From assembly GCA_030737835.1 (NCBI GenBank), contig CM060847.1:19617323-19681322 (forward strand): a stretch of DNA of 64,000 bases, read 5' to 3'. This document shows positions 54,174-64,000 of the stretch, piece by piece (positions within the stretch are counted from its first letter, which is position 1; every line of letters begins with the position of its first letter). Origin of the DNA: Acorus gramineus. Its lineage: Eukaryota; Streptophyta; Magnoliopsida; Acorales; Acoraceae. Below the pieces are notes generated by a model. The model was not told where the DNA came from and did not search any database. It worked only from the letters and a program-made list of their open reading frames with translations. The position numbers and the translations under genes were made by a program.

Positions 54174-54181
54174 ATTTAAAG
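54174..54181 (-). promoter_or_regulatory. Altered TATA box of TLP4
   Basis: On the minus strand the motif reads TTTAAATA where TLP2 and pseudogenes 1 and 3 have TATAAATA. Position relative to the ATG is unchanged. Confidence 0.6.
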
Positions 54182-54275
54182 ATGGGGGAAGAACCTTCTA
54201 AATGTATTAATGAAAAAAAAAAGTCTTGAGGGACCTTTCATGAGATAGCCGGAAATTTCAAAACAACTGGATAGG

Positions 54276-54287
54276 CACGTGTTGACT
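54276..54287 (-). promoter_or_regulatory. Adjacent G-box and W-box core upstream of TLP4
   Basis: CACGTG followed directly by TTGACT on the plus strand, about 190-200 bp upstream of the ATG. G-boxes are bound by bZIP/bHLH factors and TTGAC cores by WRKY factors, both linked to PR gene induction. In TLP2 the same place reads CACTTGTTGACT, so only the W-box core is kept. Confidence 0.5.
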
Positions 54288-54572
54288 ACTGTAACGAGAA
54301 GGAATTTTAAACAAAACTGATCTCAAAAAATCTTGAGTTTAACTTGGTATCGAAGGATCTCTATTCTACGCGGTCTTTTTTATAATTTCAAATGTTGTCT
54401 AATATATCTCGTGAGTCATTCAACAATATTTATATTTTTTTTTGTGAGATATATATCTCGTTAATTTTTTTTTACATTTGTTAAAAATAAGTTCATTAAA
54501 TTTGAAATGGGACGATATATAATTTTTATTAAAGCATTTATCTCATGAAACAAGATTTATAATTTTTAGAAA

Positions 54573-54638
54573 ACTATATTTTTTTATAAATGGGTCTATA
54601 GAAATAAATACTTTGTTAATCTCATGTATCTTGTTAGT

Positions 54639-54675
<37 letters not shown>

Positions 54676-55443
54676 TCTCCAACAACTTGTTAGCCTACTT
54701 CTATCTAAAGCTGCAATGTTTGAATTATTTTCAGTCTTGTCAAGGTATTAAACAAATGCTTAGTTTGTCAAGGTAATTGAACAGATACTTAGAAAATCTG
54801 TATGGGTATAGGTGATAGAAATTTCCCAAACAGCACGCGATGAAATGGGCTCAAGTCTGCATGCTTTGAGTGGAATGTGACAGCAATGGGGGTATGGTTC
54901 TGTTAATTAGCCTCACATTACTCATCTCTCTGGGGTTCCTAGATGGGAAAAAAAAAAATCTTAAAAAGGACAATATGTCTACCGCCTCGCCAAGCCCCTC
55001 CTCTTTGAACACTTGGAAGACTATTCTCAAGGTTGGAACTTGGATTCGATCGTCATTTTCACAAGAAAATCAATAAACTTTTGGATTGATCATCCATGTT
55101 TGTATGGACATGGCCTTGAATACCACTTTAATGGAATGCATCATCTTTGTTGGGACCCTCTCCGAAGGAAGACATTGTCGAATGTTCTAAATTGGTGGGA
55201 ATGGTCCAAATGTTCTTATCTGGAGTCTGGACAGGTTCCAAGTCAGGGGAAATCTTTTATAAAACAACCTAGGAATTGAATACATTCGATCGAAAGGGGC
55301 TCCAGCAACATGGACCAAGGCAAACTGCATAACAAAATGACATTGTTTCAAGTACTAGATGATTCAAAACCTAAATTGACTCACTTAAAATATAATTTTA
55401 TTAAAGTATATATTTTTACTGAATTGAATGATATTATTTATAG
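54573..55443 (+). repeat. Direct repeat R', second copy
   Basis: Nearly identical to 50920-51797. The microsatellite here is (GT)n at about 54640-54671 instead of (TA)n. Confidence 0.88.
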
Positions 55444-56540
55444 AATATGTGAAAAAAATTTAGTGAGATATATAACTTGTTGCAATGATTGGATTGAGGT
55501 AACGATATATGAGATTGTATATTGTAAAAAAGACAGTGTGTAATAGCACTCAAAGTAAAAACATGATCACATTTTTACTTCTATCTCTCGGTTTGAGTGT
55601 ATCAATTGTAATGGTGTACCGCATAGATGAAAAGAATTTGTGCAGGCTAACAAATATATTTCACATAGATGATATAAAATTATTTAAGATGAATTATAAA
55701 TTTTAATTAAAATAAGAACATTTTCTTTGAAAACAATTTTTTGTCATACACGTGCCATTCCCTTGGTTATGCATATATCTAAGGATACGAACTCTGCTAA
55801 CTATTATACATAAAACCCATAAAAATAAATTCTAGTTAGAAAAAATAGATTTTTTTTAAAATCTATTAAAAATATACTATCTGGATAACTATTTAAAAAG
55901 TCATTTTAAGTGAAAACTCATTTTTTAGATTTGTTGTCCAAGGCTACCTAAATTAGCTGAAAAATAAGCATAATACTTGACAAAATCTAAGCCCTTGTAA
56001 TTTTTTTAATTTGTTTCCAAATGCAACCTAAATTGAGCTAAGAGCTAAGAATTAAGCTAAGAAATAAGCATAATGCTTGACAAAATCTAAGTCATTGTTA
56101 ATTTAAATAGCGCAATAGGTGGCTGGGGAATAGGGTGGAATAGAGGTGAATAACCTTAAAAAATAATTTGTTTGCAAAGAATAAATTAATCTAGTTATAC
56201 CAAAAAGGTATAAATAAATGGATATCGTATTTCAGGTCCCTTGAAAATGTATTATTTCACCCAATTTATTCCACTGGTATAAATTTTTTTTTGGAACTCA
56301 CGCTGATGATAATCATGATAGTTGTTTGACAACTGGTAATTTCATTAATCCATCCTCAAAGATTGCCATTAACTGCCAACTATTCACTATATTTTAAACA
56401 GAATGATTACCACAAAAGGCTCAATCCCACATCACTTTATTCAGAAGCCCGCAACAGCAAGTATCACAAATCCTTCATTTTATAACTAGCGAAAGAGTTA
56501 CAATGGTCCGAATGGAAGGAGTACATAAAAATGAGAAAGC
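55444..56540. other. AT-rich TLP-unit flank; no gene seen
   Basis: About 55830-56290 is a diverged direct match to 3320-3640, and 56300-56400 to 8590-8705. A duplicated phrase (AAGCATAATRCTTGACAAAATC) occurs at about 55967 and 56067. No coding region. Confidence 0.5.
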
Positions 56541-56636
56541 TCACAAGAGGTTTGCAACCCTTCCCACACGTACAAACACAAATCCTCCCTTATTAAATAT
56601 TCCATTATCAATAGAAATCTCTCTCTCCCCTTCTAA

Positions 56637-56767
56637 GGGCAGAAGATAACTATACGCGTCCTGGCAAAGCCCCTTGAAGAACTTCGAGTAGTCCGTCGGA
56701 CCGCAGCTTCCCAAGTTGCAGCAGTACTCATCCATCTTGAAAACCATGCACGGCTTGTTGCAACCCC
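56637..56767 (-). pseudogene. Thaumatin-like protein pseudogene 5 (fragment)
   Basis: Reads [21 protein letters not shown], then [17 protein letters not shown]. It then jumps by a deletion of roughly 70 bp to the last bases before the stop, with a frame change. The 5' side ends at 56767, where the right arm of the inverted duplication starts inside a Mutator-like element. Closest to pseudogene 3 (GSCGPTDYS). Confidence 0.85.
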
Positions 56768-56771
56768 GTGC

Positions 56772-57601
56772 AAAGATAAGACCTAACTTTGATTTAAAAT
56801 TAAAATCAAGCTTAAATTTTATAATTTGAATCAGATTTAAAATTTAAAATTAGATAATACTTAAAATCTAATGTTATAAAACTATCATTTATATAAAAAA
56901 AATTACATGCTAATATATATAAATGCTTGCTTTGCAAAATTAAATTTGAAATATTATTATTTTTCCTCATGTTTTTTGTTTTTATATAAAAGGTTATCTC
57001 ATAAAATTAAATTTTATAAATTGTTATTTCCTCTTGTTGATCTTTTTTATAAATTGTTGTTTTATAAAATTAAATTTTAAATATTATCTTAATATTAAAT
57101 GTTATTATTATTTGAATTTAAAATTTTAAACTTAATTTTAATTTTAAATCAAAATTAGGCCTTATTTTTCCTAGATTATATGTAATCAAAGATTACTTTG
57201 AAAAATTAAATTTTATAAATGGTTGATTATTATTACTTTCCTTATCTTTTCACTGTGTGACTTTGATTAATTTTATGAGAATTAAAATATTAAAAAAAAA
57301 ATAATCACAACCCCCCCACCCGCGCGTGCTGAGCCATACGGCGCACGCGGGGTCATGTATGTCTCCCCCACACAATCACGTCTCCCCCTGTGGGGGAGAC
57401 ATGAATAATCCCGCGCTCGCGCAGCGCAGGTTAGCGCACGAGGGGTGAAATGGTGTGGCAATAGATATACCGGTCTGCGCGCCACGTTGGCAGGTTGACA
57501 GGGGTCAAACTAATCCTAGGACCAGTTTTGCAAATAAACTGGTCCTGGGATCAAAAGTAAAATTCTTTTTTCCTAAAGGATTATTTTTAAAAATTTCCCT
57601 A
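56772..57601. mobile_element. Truncated Mutator-like element, right arm copy
   Basis: Counterpart of 27472-28289. Only one terminal repeat (TTTAAAAATTTCCCTA, ending 57601) is present; the other end is cut at the arm boundary. Confidence 0.75.
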
Positions 57602-58059
57602 TATAATAAACAAGATATACACTGAATTCAGTACACTAAAAACATTACATAATACATTGAGACTGCATAAATGTATTTAAGAACATATTCATTTTGGTAA
57701 GTTGTAGTCCCAAGGGACTCAAACTCAATGATAGCAGGACACATTTTCTTTCATGAGCAGGTGCAATTCCTCCCAATAAGATTGAGAAAAGGGTTTTAAC
57801 GTGAACCTCTTGTCCAAAATAAGTTCAGACTTGTTGGTCCTCGCTTTTCTCAGTACTAAATATGACTTTGCAATCCATTTTGACCTTTGTATGAAAAACC
57901 AATTGATTGTGTTCTCAGGGGCGCAACCAGGTTTTAGAAGAGGAGGGGCCAAGAGACATAGAGAGAAATCATTAGGACAGTGGACTTGAAGGAAGAACAG
58001 GTGGGCCTGCTAGCGGAGGAACGTGGATAGCGAACATAGGCTCGAGAGGATATGGCAGA
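57602..58059. other. TLP-unit flank, right arm copy; no gene seen
   Basis: Reverse of about 27021-27471 in the left arm; about 57605-57910 also resembles 50560-50830 in the same orientation. Confidence 0.5.
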
Positions 58060-58625
58060 GATTTATAAACAAGAGGACATCGAATCGAGGCAAAGGTCCT
58101 AAGCTCTTTAGCTAAAAGCGGGCGATAAAAACACAAAATATTTCCACAAAATGACCTCTTTACGGAAGAGGACTAATCGGGTAGCCAAATTGTAAATTGG
58201 AGATCGAATTCTTGAGAATGAGAGTGAGATCGGGAATGGGCTGGTGTTGCACTTTCGGGAGGCTTACAAGCGTGATGGAGACCTCAATGGTTATGTGCCG
58301 ATCCACAGCTCCCAAAGCTTCCCCAGGACTGCATTAACTCTCTGAATGAAACATTCTCTAAGGAGGAGGTGAAGGGGGCAATTTTTAGGGCCGATGGGGA
58401 CAGGGCTTCGGGACCGACAGTTTCAGTCTTCGATTCTACCAAAGTTTCAGGAGTATTGTTCGAGTTGATGTGCTGGAGGTGTTTAAGGAGATACAGGAGG
58501 GTCATGCGGGCATCGGGCACTTAAATGCCTCATCGATCGTGCTCATTCCAAAGACGGAGGGACCATCAACAGTTAACGAATTCTGACCAATCAGTCCACT
58601 GATTGGTGTCGGTATCGGAATTTGA
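58060..58625 (+). pseudogene. LINE ORF2 fragment (right arm copy)
   Basis: Inverted copy of 26460-27020 with the same broken reading: GDKNTKYFHKM, RILENESEIGNG, then shifted frames to FSLRFYQSF, SSIVLIPKTEGP and NEF followed by a stop. Non-functional L1-type RT fragment. Confidence 0.8.
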
Positions 58626-59124
58626 GTTTGGTGGGGGATTTCCTCTGGATGCTTGGATCTTGGTTCATCTCGCGAGTCAATCGGATCACCTCTCAGAAGG
58701 GTCTGTTCTGTAGTGCCCGACAGCCTCTCAAAAAGAAGGAGTTGGTGTGATCGTCACCTGCTTTCTCGAAAAGTAGAAAAAAAATTGGTGTTTGCTATTG
58801 ATCGCTTCGTCAAAAAATTGGAGGGTTCTCCTCTCTGAGCTAAGGCCGACCACACACAGAGGTGAAAATGGGGAATCATTTCTGTTTGGTGGGAATTTAA
58901 CAAAGAAGGCTAGTAAAAGGGGAGGGAAAAGGGGAGGCATGCTACTTGAACTTAACCGCCTGGGTCCGACGGCTGGTTTGGGCTAGCCGCCTGGTACCTG
59001 GGCTTTGGGTCTTCTAAAATTGAGTAGCACCTAGATATGGATTTTGATTTTTTTGGCTAGGGCTAAGAGGGTTTTTGGAGAGTGGATTTTGGTTGGAATG
59101 GGTTTCCTTCTCTCTCAACTAAGG

Positions 59125-59158
<34 letters not shown>
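58626..59158. other. Unclassified repeat DNA and CT microsatellite, right arm copy
   Basis: Reverse of 25908-26459. GGCTAGCCGCCTGG-like motifs and a (CT)n tract. No gene recognised. Confidence 0.45.
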
Positions 59159-59161
<3 letters not shown>

Positions 59162-61298
59162 ACGACTATGGTTTTCCTAGTCGTTCCTTGATTTTGTGCA
59201 TTAGGTCATATTTCTATAGGGTTTTGGAAGACTTATATATCTCCAAGTTCAAAAGTTAAGGTATGGTTAGAATCGATATTCTGTTAGTTTTCTAACGCTT
59301 TTCACAGATCATGAATCGAATGATTATCGATCAAGTTATGGGCCAAACTGTGCTGAGAGGTCGGGCAGAGGAATAATGATGGTTCCAGGGCGAGCCGTCG
59401 ATTTTCTAACAGATCCAATAGGAGCCGTCGATCTAGAAATGGTTTCAAACTCAAATATTTCAGTTTTTAGAAAGTTTTAATATGTTTTATTTGATTAGCA
59501 TGTGTCGATTTATTATCCCCACGTGTATGAGGTCTATTTCAACCTCTCTCTCTCTCTCTCTCATTCCCATTGAAACCCTAAAACCCTAAAGGCCTCTCTC
59601 TTTTCTTTTTCCTTGTTTTGGAACTCCCTTGTTAGGATCTCAAGGAAGGAGTTAGGTAAGTCAATTCTGATCTTATTCATGTTAAATTTTGATGTTTGTA
59701 TTGGTATAAGATGGTCTTACGTATGTACTTTCGGATTCATTGATTTCTTGAGTTTTCTTCTTGAGTTTTTCATAGATTTTGATGTATTTCGTATGATTTT
59801 CGGATCCTTATGTTATAGCTGTGAAATCATTGTGTTCTCAAGGTATTATTCAAATCTTTCATGTCAAAAGAAAGGGGATAGGTATATATCATGTCTAGGG
59901 TTGTTTATTAAGAATAGAAAACATGTTTACAATCATTTAAAGCCATGTTTTGACCCTCACATGCATAGATCCGAACCTATACATGTTTTGATGATTTTTA
60001 GAGTTTTTATCATAGCTCCATGTTACTTGTTTCTACATATAATAGATCTATGGTTTTCAATGATTTTTGGAATATGTTTTAATGGTTTCTTGTGTATGTT
60101 TTATAAGTCCTTGAAGGTCTAGAGTTAAATATAAAAGGATATCACGCTAGGTATAATGATATGTTATCTCTCATGGTTTTCAAAAGATTTTTATAGAGTA
60201 TATTCAGATCCTTATATGTACCAAGTGTTTTTAACGTTTTCATTGATATTTTTCCATTTTCCCATAAGTTAGGGTTTCAGATCGATTTTTCTTTATACGA
60301 TATTTGATCTATCTCCTAAATGTTTTGTATCATTTACATATTATATATTCATTTTTGACAATATGAATAAATCTAAGTTTTGAGAAGTTGAATAAGATTT
60401 AACTGGTTTTATATATGTGTTTTGCAAATCCTTATAGACTAGGGTTTTTAATTGGATTTCTTACACACGAATGATCTTTGATAAATATTCCTTGCTGAAT
60501 TACATTGTTTTACACGACTCATTTATGTATGTAAATGATAAAAGGTATTAGGTTGTTTTTAACAAAAAAATAAAAGGGGTTTTTGTTTTCTATTTCTGAA
60601 CGGCTCCATTAAGAGCCGTCAGGTCTGCTTTTGGATGACTTATCTAGGAGCCATCGGTTCTATCTTAGATGGCCCCTATTGGAGCCATCAATCTAGCTAG
60701 TTCTGGACGGCCCCATTAAGGGCCGTCGATTTCTGTGAGATCGGGTACCACCAGGTCCCGTACCATTTGTGCACTTTGTGATTAAAATCGTATTATTTCA
60801 GGTCTGGTTAGGTTGCTATATATTTTACTGGATTTGGTTGCGTGTCGTTGGATCGAAGGTGAGTGGGTCTAGTCTCTTATGTATTTTTCAAACTACATAT
60901 ATTGTATATCATTCTGCATCATGATTAGTTTACGAAAACAACTGTCATTTTGTGTATGGAGTACTTGAGCATGTCATCATGATAGATATGAGATGGTTAT
61001 TTTATATATGTCTCATTTGATTTTTTTTATATTATTTTATATTGTGCTGCATGCGTGAGCAGTTGAAGTGTGAGTAGTTGATCATGCATGCATCCCAATG
61101 TTCTGTGTGACACAATTCAGTCGTTCCCAATGTATATCAAATTTGTATTGGATTTTTTCCTTGACAATTGATGTATAAAGTATGATGATGTATTCTTATG
61201 TTTATGGGAAAAAAAATAGAACTCTGAGATTTGAGGAATTAAGTTACCGCAACCGATTTCATGCTTCAAAACAGAGTCATGGATTCGGGGGCGTTACA
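59159..61298. repeat. Solo gypsy-type LTR, right arm copy
   Basis: Inverted copy of 23788-25907, from AACGACTATGG (the first bases TGT are altered) to GGCGTTACA, inside CT microsatellite sequence on both sides. The palindromic array is kept at about 60595-60735. Confidence 0.75.
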
Positions 61299-63394
61299 CT
61301 CTCTCTCTCTCTTCTTTCAAGTGGTAGGGGATGATATGTGTGAATTTAAGTGATGATCTGATTTTATGATGAATTGGTGATGAATTAAAAAAAGTTTTGA
61401 TCCACCTCTATTTATCGTAAAAGTGATGCAAGGAATTACCATTGGTTAATAGATTGAATTGGGTAATATGGTGGATTTGAATCAGACTTTTCCCCTGATT
61501 TGATTCAGATATTTTATCGAGGGAGGGGGCAGCTATTTGTTTTGAGCTGTCAGGGCCCAGGCGGCTAGTTCAAGAACCCGTCTTGCATCATGACCTGCCA
61601 TATTTTTCCATCTCTAACAAGCAGTGGAATAAGGTAGCTACTAGGTTTGAGTTGTCAGAGAGGGGAGGCTAACAGGAATAAACCACCGCAATAATCAATA
61701 TTTAATGTCAACTTTATGTCCCATCTTAGAAAAGCGGTTGGGGGGTAGTTTGCTCAATTGAGCCGTCTGAGGGAGGTGGCTAGGTTAGGTAGCCGCCTGA
61801 TTTCTGGCCTCTTGATTTTTTTAAGTGTTAGTCTAGGTCTTTTCTCCCTCTAATTTCTTAAGTAGTTTTCTGTAATGTCCAAATGTGGTTCATTTTACGT
61901 ATCGCTTGAGATGATTTTCTTCTCTTTGGACGGTCAAAATTGGGGTATCTATAAATGGTATAGCTACTCTTTATAGTAGATCTATAAATGTGGTTCAAAA
62001 TTGGGCCTGCTATTTGATTCAGATAATTTTAAGTATCGAGTTTGTAGATTTATAGTAGAGGACTCTCAATCGTCTTTCCTTGTGGGTCTATCTCTTCAAG
62101 AAGGATTCGTTGCAGTACAGGAGATTATTTCAGCAATTAACAAAGATGGGTGGCGTGGCCGGTCGGATGGTCTTCTACCTTGCAGACAAATGACAAGGTA
62201 CACGCCAAGCAAGACTCTGTGTCCCGACCAGACCAAGACCACGAGGAGGACAACGGAAACCGTCAGACATCCATAACGCCAGTAACTTTCAAGTGAATAA
62301 TTAAGGTTCATTACTCATAAAACATGAAAAATTAAAGGCGCGTTCAGCTACAATAAAGTAGAGCGGTTACCACAAAACTCGCTCACTAAACAGCCATCAA
62401 GGGAGAGTTGTTACAACAGCTATGAGGCCAATGAAAACAACTATGTAGCCCATGAACTCTACAAAAAGGGAAGGTAAACAACAGACAAGGTATGAGTTAT
62501 CTTCTAATCAAGCCACATTAAGAGTGAGATTAACCTTTGAATTCCCTTATTAATACATATTTCGGAGTCCCCTTGGGTGACACCACACCAGTGTCCCCCT
62601 GATTCATTTTTTAGTGCAAGATCTATATTCCACCGAGTCCGGATTCAATAAGGAGGTTTCGACCGTTTAAGTTGACTGAAGGGAAAAAATTCATCCTCAA
62701 TAGTATATGAAGTTCTATCAATCATAGTGTATGACGCAAAAAAAAATTATCATTTTTTAAAATAAAAAAATATATTAATATATCTCAGTATATACTTCAT
62801 TTGATATAACAACATGTACTGTAATGGAGGTGTGTATGATTTTTTTGTTGTGGACTACAATTAGAGTTGCACAAGTGCCAGACATATCATTTTTTTTTCT
62901 TTTCGTTATAACCTTTCTAGATAAAATATTTTATAAAAATCAGTTCACCTCAATACGAATCCACTATTCAAATTAACACTCTCTCTAATCTGGTTTATAT
63001 TTGTGGTGGGAATATAGTCCATTCCAAGATAGTGCACATGTGTCTCAAGAGTTAGTTATTTAATTAAAAATACACCAAAAAAAAAAGTTATTTAGTTAAA
63101 AAAGAATAAACAAAAAAAAAATGAAATGTAAAACAAAATGCAAATAAGTTTTTCATAAAATAAAATAAAACAATTTAAAAAACATAAATCTTGAATAAAA
63201 AGAAATAAAATAGAATAAAAAAACAAATGATAAAATAATAACAAAAAATAATAAGTGACCTATGATTTGTTTTTTTATAAATAAAATAATAATCAAAATA
63301 AAATCTTGATAAAATAAAAAATACAATACATTGTCTGTTTTTCTTGACCTGCTTGTCCGAGCTGATCCATCCACTACAATGCATGCCATCATTA
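61299..63394. other. Right arm sequence without recognised genes
   Basis: Reverse of about 21699-23787: unclassified repeat DNA to about 62695, then A-rich TLP-unit flank. The open stretch at 62001-62276 is identical in translation to 22811-23086 but has no recognisable domain and lies in repeat DNA. Confidence 0.45.
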
Positions 63395-63757
63395 GGGCTG
63401 GCAAACGAACCAAGCCGCTCGGGCTCGGCTTGGACTCGGGCTCAGTTTGAGCTCGTTCAATTAGACAAATGAGTGAGCTTGAATAATTTTTAAAGCTCGG
63501 TTAGACTCAGGACTTGGATTGAGCTTCATTTTGTGTTCAAACTCGACACCTTTATGTTATAAAAAACTTAGTTAACGCTTAACTAAACTTCTTTGTAAAA
63601 TCAGAATATTAAATCAATACAAAGTTATGCTTGTTTAGGCTCATGAACTTAGCTCAATTAGGCTAAAATTTGGTTTTTAAACCCTAAAAACACTAAAATG
63701 AATAAGAATACTAGGCTCGTTGAGGCTCATGAGCTCGACTCGGCTCGTTTACCACTC
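63395..63757. mobile_element. hAT-like non-autonomous element, right arm copy
   Basis: AGGGCTGGCAAACG at the left and CTCGTTTACCACTCG at the right; inverted copy of 21334-21698. Confidence 0.6.
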
Positions 63758-64000
63758 GTAGTCATCATCATCACGATGTGCACCCATCGTATATGTGATG
63801 GATGTCTGGTTGGTGAGATCATATCTAAGGATATGTGTGTAGAGAATTCCAGTATAGACTAATAAAAAGGCCTTGAAACATAATTTGACATAAAACTATT
63901 TTTAAAGAAAATGCTTTTATTTAATTAAAATTACATGAAAATAAGTATTGCATGATATATTATAGGACCCATTTTCTGAAGCTCAATGGCAACACTCCTA

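Larger units (their letters stand above)
52062..54572 (-). repeat. Inverted copy of the TLP2 block, carrying TLP4
   Basis: Reads 54572 to 52062 as 16600 to 19140, with promoter, gene, Tourist element and downstream segment in order. The right end joins direct repeat R' through a shared TTTTTTATAAATGGG-like stretch. At the left end the CCGCGGATCG reading agrees with the second tandem copy (near 21030), not the first (CCACGGTTCG near 19120). Confidence 0.85.
56771..64000 (-). repeat. Right arm of the long inverted duplication (partner 21098-28289)
   Basis: Reverse-complement match to the left arm over its whole length, with few base changes. It starts abruptly inside the Mutator-like element, next to a TLP fragment, and continues beyond the window. 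Confidence 0.92.

Overview
The window is nuclear DNA from a flowering plant, probably a woody species with a repeat-rich genome. Evidence: plant-type Ty1/copia, Ty3/gypsy-like, LINE, Mutator-like, hAT and Tourist elements; a thaumatin-like (PR-5) gene family with plant signal peptides; and a FAR1-type fragment with a GT-AG intron. I cannot name the species. Almost everything here is repeats. Only two genes look intact: thaumatin-like protein (TLP) genes at 17097-17777 (+) and 53411-54088 (-). There are no bacterial-style operons, CRISPR arrays or recognisable tRNA/rRNA genes.

Layout, left to right. 1-3305: a decayed, gag-less copia element on the minus strand, cut by the window edge. 3306-4656 and 7909-9682: decayed flanks of an old TLP unit (a TLP 3' end survives at 8791-8909), split by a three-LTR non-autonomous element (4657-7903). 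9688-14573: a nearly complete sister copy of the gag-less copia, inserted in the promoter of a TLP pseudogene (14704-15028), whose 3' half is replaced by a LINE fragment (15029-16370). 16600-19140: the TLP2 gene block, followed by a partial tandem copy (19869-21334). 21098-28289: the left arm of a long inverted duplication that carries a solo LTR, a LINE fragment and a Mutator-like element. 29346-34352: a TLP pseudogene split by a 4.3 kb decayed copia. 35431-39125: several hAT, Tourist and Mutator-like elements. 40084-41015: a FAR1-related (SWIM plus zinc knuckle) pseudogene. 42694-45736: a long LTR-like repeat next to a zf-GRF pseudogene. 47646-48737: a long-TIR Mutator-like element carrying a GRAS-like fragment. 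48847-49747: a TLP 3' UTR relic with a hAT element in it. 50920-55443: direct repeats flanking an inverted copy of the TLP block (gene TLP4). 56637-56767: another TLP relic. 56771-64000: the right arm of the inverted duplication, running off the window.

The unifying theme is a TLP locus copied many times (two intact genes, three pseudogenes, at least two 3' relics) by tandem and inverted segmental duplication, with the copies broken by transposons. Rearrangement junctions are unusually readable: filler DNA, microhomology, an empty insertion site and an apparent gene-conversion patch. I see no convincing new multi-gene system. The most interesting items are the gag-less copia lineage, the three-LTR element, the inverted duplication, and the promoter and coding divergence of the two intact TLP genes.
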